The position numbers and the translations under genes are program-made. DNA of 35,670 nt, from contig CAJFUR010000148.1 of NCBI GenBank assembly GCA_904420215.1, forward strand, positions 1 through 35,670, given 5' to 3'. The notes beneath the pieces are model-generated. The model made no database searches. It saw only the letters and a list, made by a program, of their open reading frames with translations, and was not told the origin of the DNA. This document shows, one piece after another, positions 33,908 to 35,670 of the stretch. This DNA is from an uncultured Eggerthellaceae bacterium (lineage in GTDB: Bacteria; Actinomycetota; Coriobacteriia; Coriobacteriales; Eggerthellaceae). Within the stretch, counting starts at the first letter, position 1; every line of letters starts with the position of its first letter.

Positions 33908-34858
33908 TCACAGGCGGTAGCGGGTGACGTCCTTCCAGTTCTCGGGGAAGCCCATGTGGGCGAAGAGTTCCTTGCGACCTACCGACTCGTTGTCGTGGAG
34001 GAAACGTTCGACAAGCGAGCCAAGCCGCTGCTTGAATGCCCGGAACTTTGCAGGCGGCATGAGGTGGCGCAAGGCGACGACGACGCCGAAAAGGTCGCGC
34101 TTGCCCATGGAGTACTGCGTGCCGCGTTTGGGGACGCCCATCTTCCCCAGCAGCGGCAGGTCGGGCAAGGCGACGTTGGTGCGGTAAGAGAGCAGCCTTT
34201 CGCCGTGGGCGCAGACGTTGCGGTAGAGGACGAGCACTTTGAGGATCTGCTCGAGTTCGCGCTCGTTAACGTGTTCGAACTGTTTCGCCACGGCTGCACG
34301 GTCGCCAGGGAGCATGAGCGAGAACATGGTGGACATCTGGCCGAAGGTGACGGCGTTCACGAGTACCCACAGGGGCACGTTGCCGTGGCATTTGCGGTAG
34401 TGGACCAGATAGCCTTGGTCCATGCTTCTGTTGGCGAGCTTGTCCAGTATCCCCACGAGTCTGGCGACCTTGGGGGCGTGCCTGTCCGCCGGATTGTAAC
34501 TGGTGGTGTTCAGGTAGGCCGCCTGCGCTTCGCCGTGGCGTTCGCAGAAAGCGTAGGACACCGTGCTGCGGAGTTTGCGCTCGACGGCTGCGAGGCTGTT
34601 GAGCAGGAGATTGCGCAGTGCATCGTCGAACTCGAAGATGGCGACCACGTCGTCGAACGACGAGCCGGGCCTGTATGTGCGGGTCATGGGATCGCGCAGG
34701 AGGTCTTTGTAGCCGTTGACGAGGGCGAAGTAACCGATATCGCGCAGGGCGTCTTTGGCGGCGTCCTCGTTCGGCACGGCAAGACCCTTGGCCTTGAGAT
34801 GGGCCAATTGATCTTCGTATGCACGGAACGCCTTTGCCAAAATCCTCCCCGTATGCAA
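33908..34858 (-). CDS. Abi_2 family (AbiD/AbiF-type) abortive infection protein, HEPN-like
   Basis: A protein of up to 316 residues of the Abi_2 family, known from lactococcal AbiD and AbiF phage-resistance proteins. Family features: the N-terminal YEDQLAHLKAKGL and GYFALVNGYKDLLRD blocks (14-55), YRPGSSFDDVVAIFEFDDALRNLLLNSL... (kept as FDD and LRNLLL, about 62-100) and AVERKLRSTVSY; in the C-terminal half, LYRNVCAHGERL (211-222) contains R-N-x-x-x-H (R213, H218), the HEPN ribonuclease motif. Start uncertain: TTG 34858 or TTG 34840 (GGGGAGG close by); no ATG is available nearby, and weak starts may keep expression low. It is preceded by a terminator hairpin and a structured leader on the same strand. 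It converges with the giant adhesin gene. Confidence 0.85.
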   Translation of the reverse strand: MHTGRILAKAFRAYEDQLAHLKAKGLAVPNEDAAKDALRDIGYFALVNGYKDLLRDPMTRTYRPGSSFDDVVAIFEFDDALRNLLLNSLAAVERKLRSTVSYAFCERHGEAQAAYLNTTSYNPADRHAPKVARLVGILDKLANRSMDQGYLVHYRKCHGNVPLWVLVNAVTFGQMSTMFSLMLPGDRAAVAKQFEHVNERELEQILKVLVLYRNVCAHGERLLSYRTNVALPDLPLLGKMGVPKRGTQYSMGKRDLFGVVVALRHLMPPAKFRAFKQRLGSLVERFLHDNESVGRKELFAHMGFPENWKDVTRYRL

Positions 34859-34884
34859 AAGAGGAGGACCCGAGGGCCCTCCTC
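34857..34884 (-). terminator. Terminator or attenuator between the leader RNA and the Abi_2 gene
   Basis: Read on the - strand, gaggagg (34884-34878) pairs with cctcctc (34867-34861), with a further C-C/G-G pair inside, and is followed by TTTT (34860-34857). It sits immediately before the Abi_2 start codons. A terminator in this position separates a short upstream transcript from the protein gene, with read-through needed to express the latter. Confidence 0.7.
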
Positions 34885-35105
34885 CCGGTCCCGGGCTTCG
34901 CAGGTATCCGGAACCTGATCACGCGAGACATTCTCGCAGCATTCGCTCTTTTCGTCAAGCGCCACTGGGTGGATTTTTTGGGTCCCGAGTCCTCCTCCGT
35001 CTTGTTCCGCCAATCTGCGGGGAAGATGCGTTCCGCCTGTGGCTCCGCCTTTGGTGCCGCTAATCTGGCTTATTCGTGGACGCAGGGTGCCCATTGCCGC
35101 GGCGT
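34857..35105 (-). ncRNA. Candidate structured RNA upstream of the Abi_2 gene (abiF-RNA-like)
   Basis: About 250 bases with no supported gene, between a possible - strand promoter (TTGTAC at 35137-35132, 17 bases, GCAAAT at about 35114-35109) and the terminator before Abi_2. Hairpins on the - strand: gcgaga-atg-tctcgc (34938-34924), caggt-tccggat-acctg (34917-34901), and cccgg/ccgggg-type pairing near 34890. Two imperfect copies of a ~24-base segment starting CAGATT[A/G]GCGG (35067-35043 and 35017-34994) lie 50 bases apart. A published candidate RNA family, the abiF motif, is found beside Abi_2 genes; I cannot align this to it here. Transcription is inferred. Confidence 0.5.
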
Positions 35106-35108
35106 AAT

Positions 35109-35136
35109 TTGCAAACGCCTGATCATCGTGTACAAT
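35109..35136 (+). promoter_or_regulatory. Promoter for ftsZ
   Basis: TTGCAA (35109-35114) and TACAAT (35131-35136) are separated by 16 bases, a good housekeeping-type promoter in an AT-rich patch. Transcription would start near 35143, giving a leader of about 60 bases before ftsZ. It gives ftsZ independent expression, which is needed because the island separates it from ftsQ. It overlaps the region from which the Abi_2 leader RNA would start on the other strand. Confidence 0.7.
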
Positions 35137-35205
35137 ATCCCCACGTAAACTGTGCCCCCGTAGGGAAACGCAGCATTTGAAAACGCAGCAGGTGTGGAGG
35201 AAACA

Positions 35206-35670
35206 ATGCCAAACATTATAGGTTCCGAGCATTTGGCGGTCATCAAGGTCGTCGGCGTGGGCGGCGGCGGCACGAATGCCGTGAACCGCATGGTAGAGGC
35301 CGGCGTGAAGGGCGTGGAATTCATCGCCGTCAACACCGACCGCCAGGCGCTGCTCATGTCGGACGCCGACAAGACGATCCACATCGGCGAAGAACTGACG
35401 CGCGGCCTGGGTGCCGGCGCGAACCCCGAGGTGGGCTGCCAGGCGGCCGAAGAGAGCCGCGCCGAGATCCGCGAGGCGCTCGCCGAGGCCGACATGGTGT
35501 TCGTCACGGCCGGCGAGGGCGGCGGCACGGGCACGGGGGCCGCCCCCATCATCGCCGAGATCGCGCGCGAAGAGATTGGCGCGCTCACGGTGGGCATCGT
35601 CACCAAGCCGTTCTCCTTCGAAGGCCGCCTGCGCCGCAACCAGGCGGAGCAGGGCATCGACCTGCTGTCC
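35206..35670 (+). CDS. ftsZ: Cell division GTPase FtsZ, 3' truncated by window end
   Basis: The first 155 codons of FtsZ, the tubulin homologue that forms the division ring. The ATG at 35206 has GGAGG 5 bases upstream. Nucleotide-binding elements: [16 protein letters not shown] (14-29), [11 protein letters not shown] (39-49), [11 protein letters not shown] (67-77), the tubulin signature GEGGGTGTG (103-111), and [18 protein letters not shown] further on. The Glu in GEGGGTGTG replaces the common Met and is found in mycobacterial FtsZ, supporting an actinobacterial origin. No stop is reached. A short N-terminus (12 residues before the first strand) is normal for this group. Confidence 0.97.
   Translation, partial: MPNIIGSEHLAVIKVVGVGGGGTNAVNRMVEAGVKGVEFIAVNTDRQALLMSDADKTIHIGEELTRGLGAGANPEVGCQAAEESRAEIREALAEADMVFVTAGEGGGTGTGAAPIIAEIAREEIGALTVGIVTKPFSFEGRLRRNQAEQGIDLLS

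Noticed and set aside
19692-33911. Two - strand open frames of about 2,000 and 2,250 codons opposite the giant surface protein
   Set aside because: Same shadow effect of extreme codon bias; the translated text is Val/Arg/His-rich without motifs, while the + strand frame has coherent domains, a signal peptide and a sorting signal.
34860-35116. T-box riboswitch in the Abi_2 leader
   Set aside because: A terminator hairpin is present, but the conserved T-box sequence (AGGGTGGNACCGCG) is not found, and Abi_2 is not an aminoacylation-related gene.
15061-35205. Integrative element with direct-repeat attachment sites
   Set aside because: I compared the two edges by eye and found only short AT-rich similarities (e.g. 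GCAAACGC), and no integrase or transposase gene is present.
1-35670. CRISPR array, rRNA genes, insertion sequences
   Set aside because: No regularly spaced identical repeats with unique spacers, no rRNA sequence and no transposase frame were seen.

Overview
The window is GC-rich DNA from a high-GC Gram-positive bacterium, most likely an Actinomycetota of class Coriobacteriia, close to Eggerthella/Gordonibacter/Adlercreutzia. The basis is the GEGGGTGTG form of the FtsZ tubulin loop, a meso-DAP type MurE (DNPR motif), an LAKTG sorting signal and very high GC at third codon positions. The genus is inference.

Region 1 (1-15060, all + strand) is a dense division and cell wall (dcw) cluster: rsmH (5' part outside the window), ftsL-like, ftsI, murE, murF, mraY, murD, ftsW, murG, murC, murB, ftsQ. 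Most genes overlap or are a few bases apart, so they are probably co-transcribed. They make lipid II (MurC, MurD, MurE and MurF add the stem peptide; MraY and MurG build the lipid-linked disaccharide; MurB makes UDP-MurNAc) and insert it at the septum (FtsW/FtsI with FtsL and FtsQ). murD is unusual: a 15-bp minisatellite lies at its 5' end and a long palindrome-bearing segment is inserted in frame near its 3' end.

Region 2 (15061-35205) is an accessory island of about 20 kb between ftsQ and ftsZ, which are normally neighbours in actinobacteria. It holds (a) a 300-bp spacer with nested inverted repeats; (b) an AbiEi/AbiEii type IV toxin-antitoxin operon (- strand) with a perfect 13-bp palindromic operator touching the abiEi start codon; (c) a promoter and leader region; (d) a single giant surface protein gene of about 5,500 codons with two beta-helix regions, MBG/Ig-like modules, about ten InlB-type repeats interleaved with EF-hand-like loops, an Asp-Pro-rich wall segment and an LAKTG anchor, whose 5' end carries a G10 tract with stop codons just behind it in both other frames; (e) a Rho-independent terminator; and (f) an Abi_2 (AbiD/AbiF-type, HEPN RNase-like) gene on the - strand preceded by a structured, probably non-coding leader that ends in its own terminator. 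This last arrangement resembles type III toxin-antitoxin loci and the known abiF-associated RNAs.

Region 3 (35206-35670) is the first 155 codons of ftsZ, with its own promoter, divergent from the Abi_2 leader.

The strongest leads are the putative phase-variable G10 switch of the giant adhesin, the Abi_2 gene with its terminator-bounded leader RNA, the structured leader at the adhesin start, and the two repeat insertions in murD.
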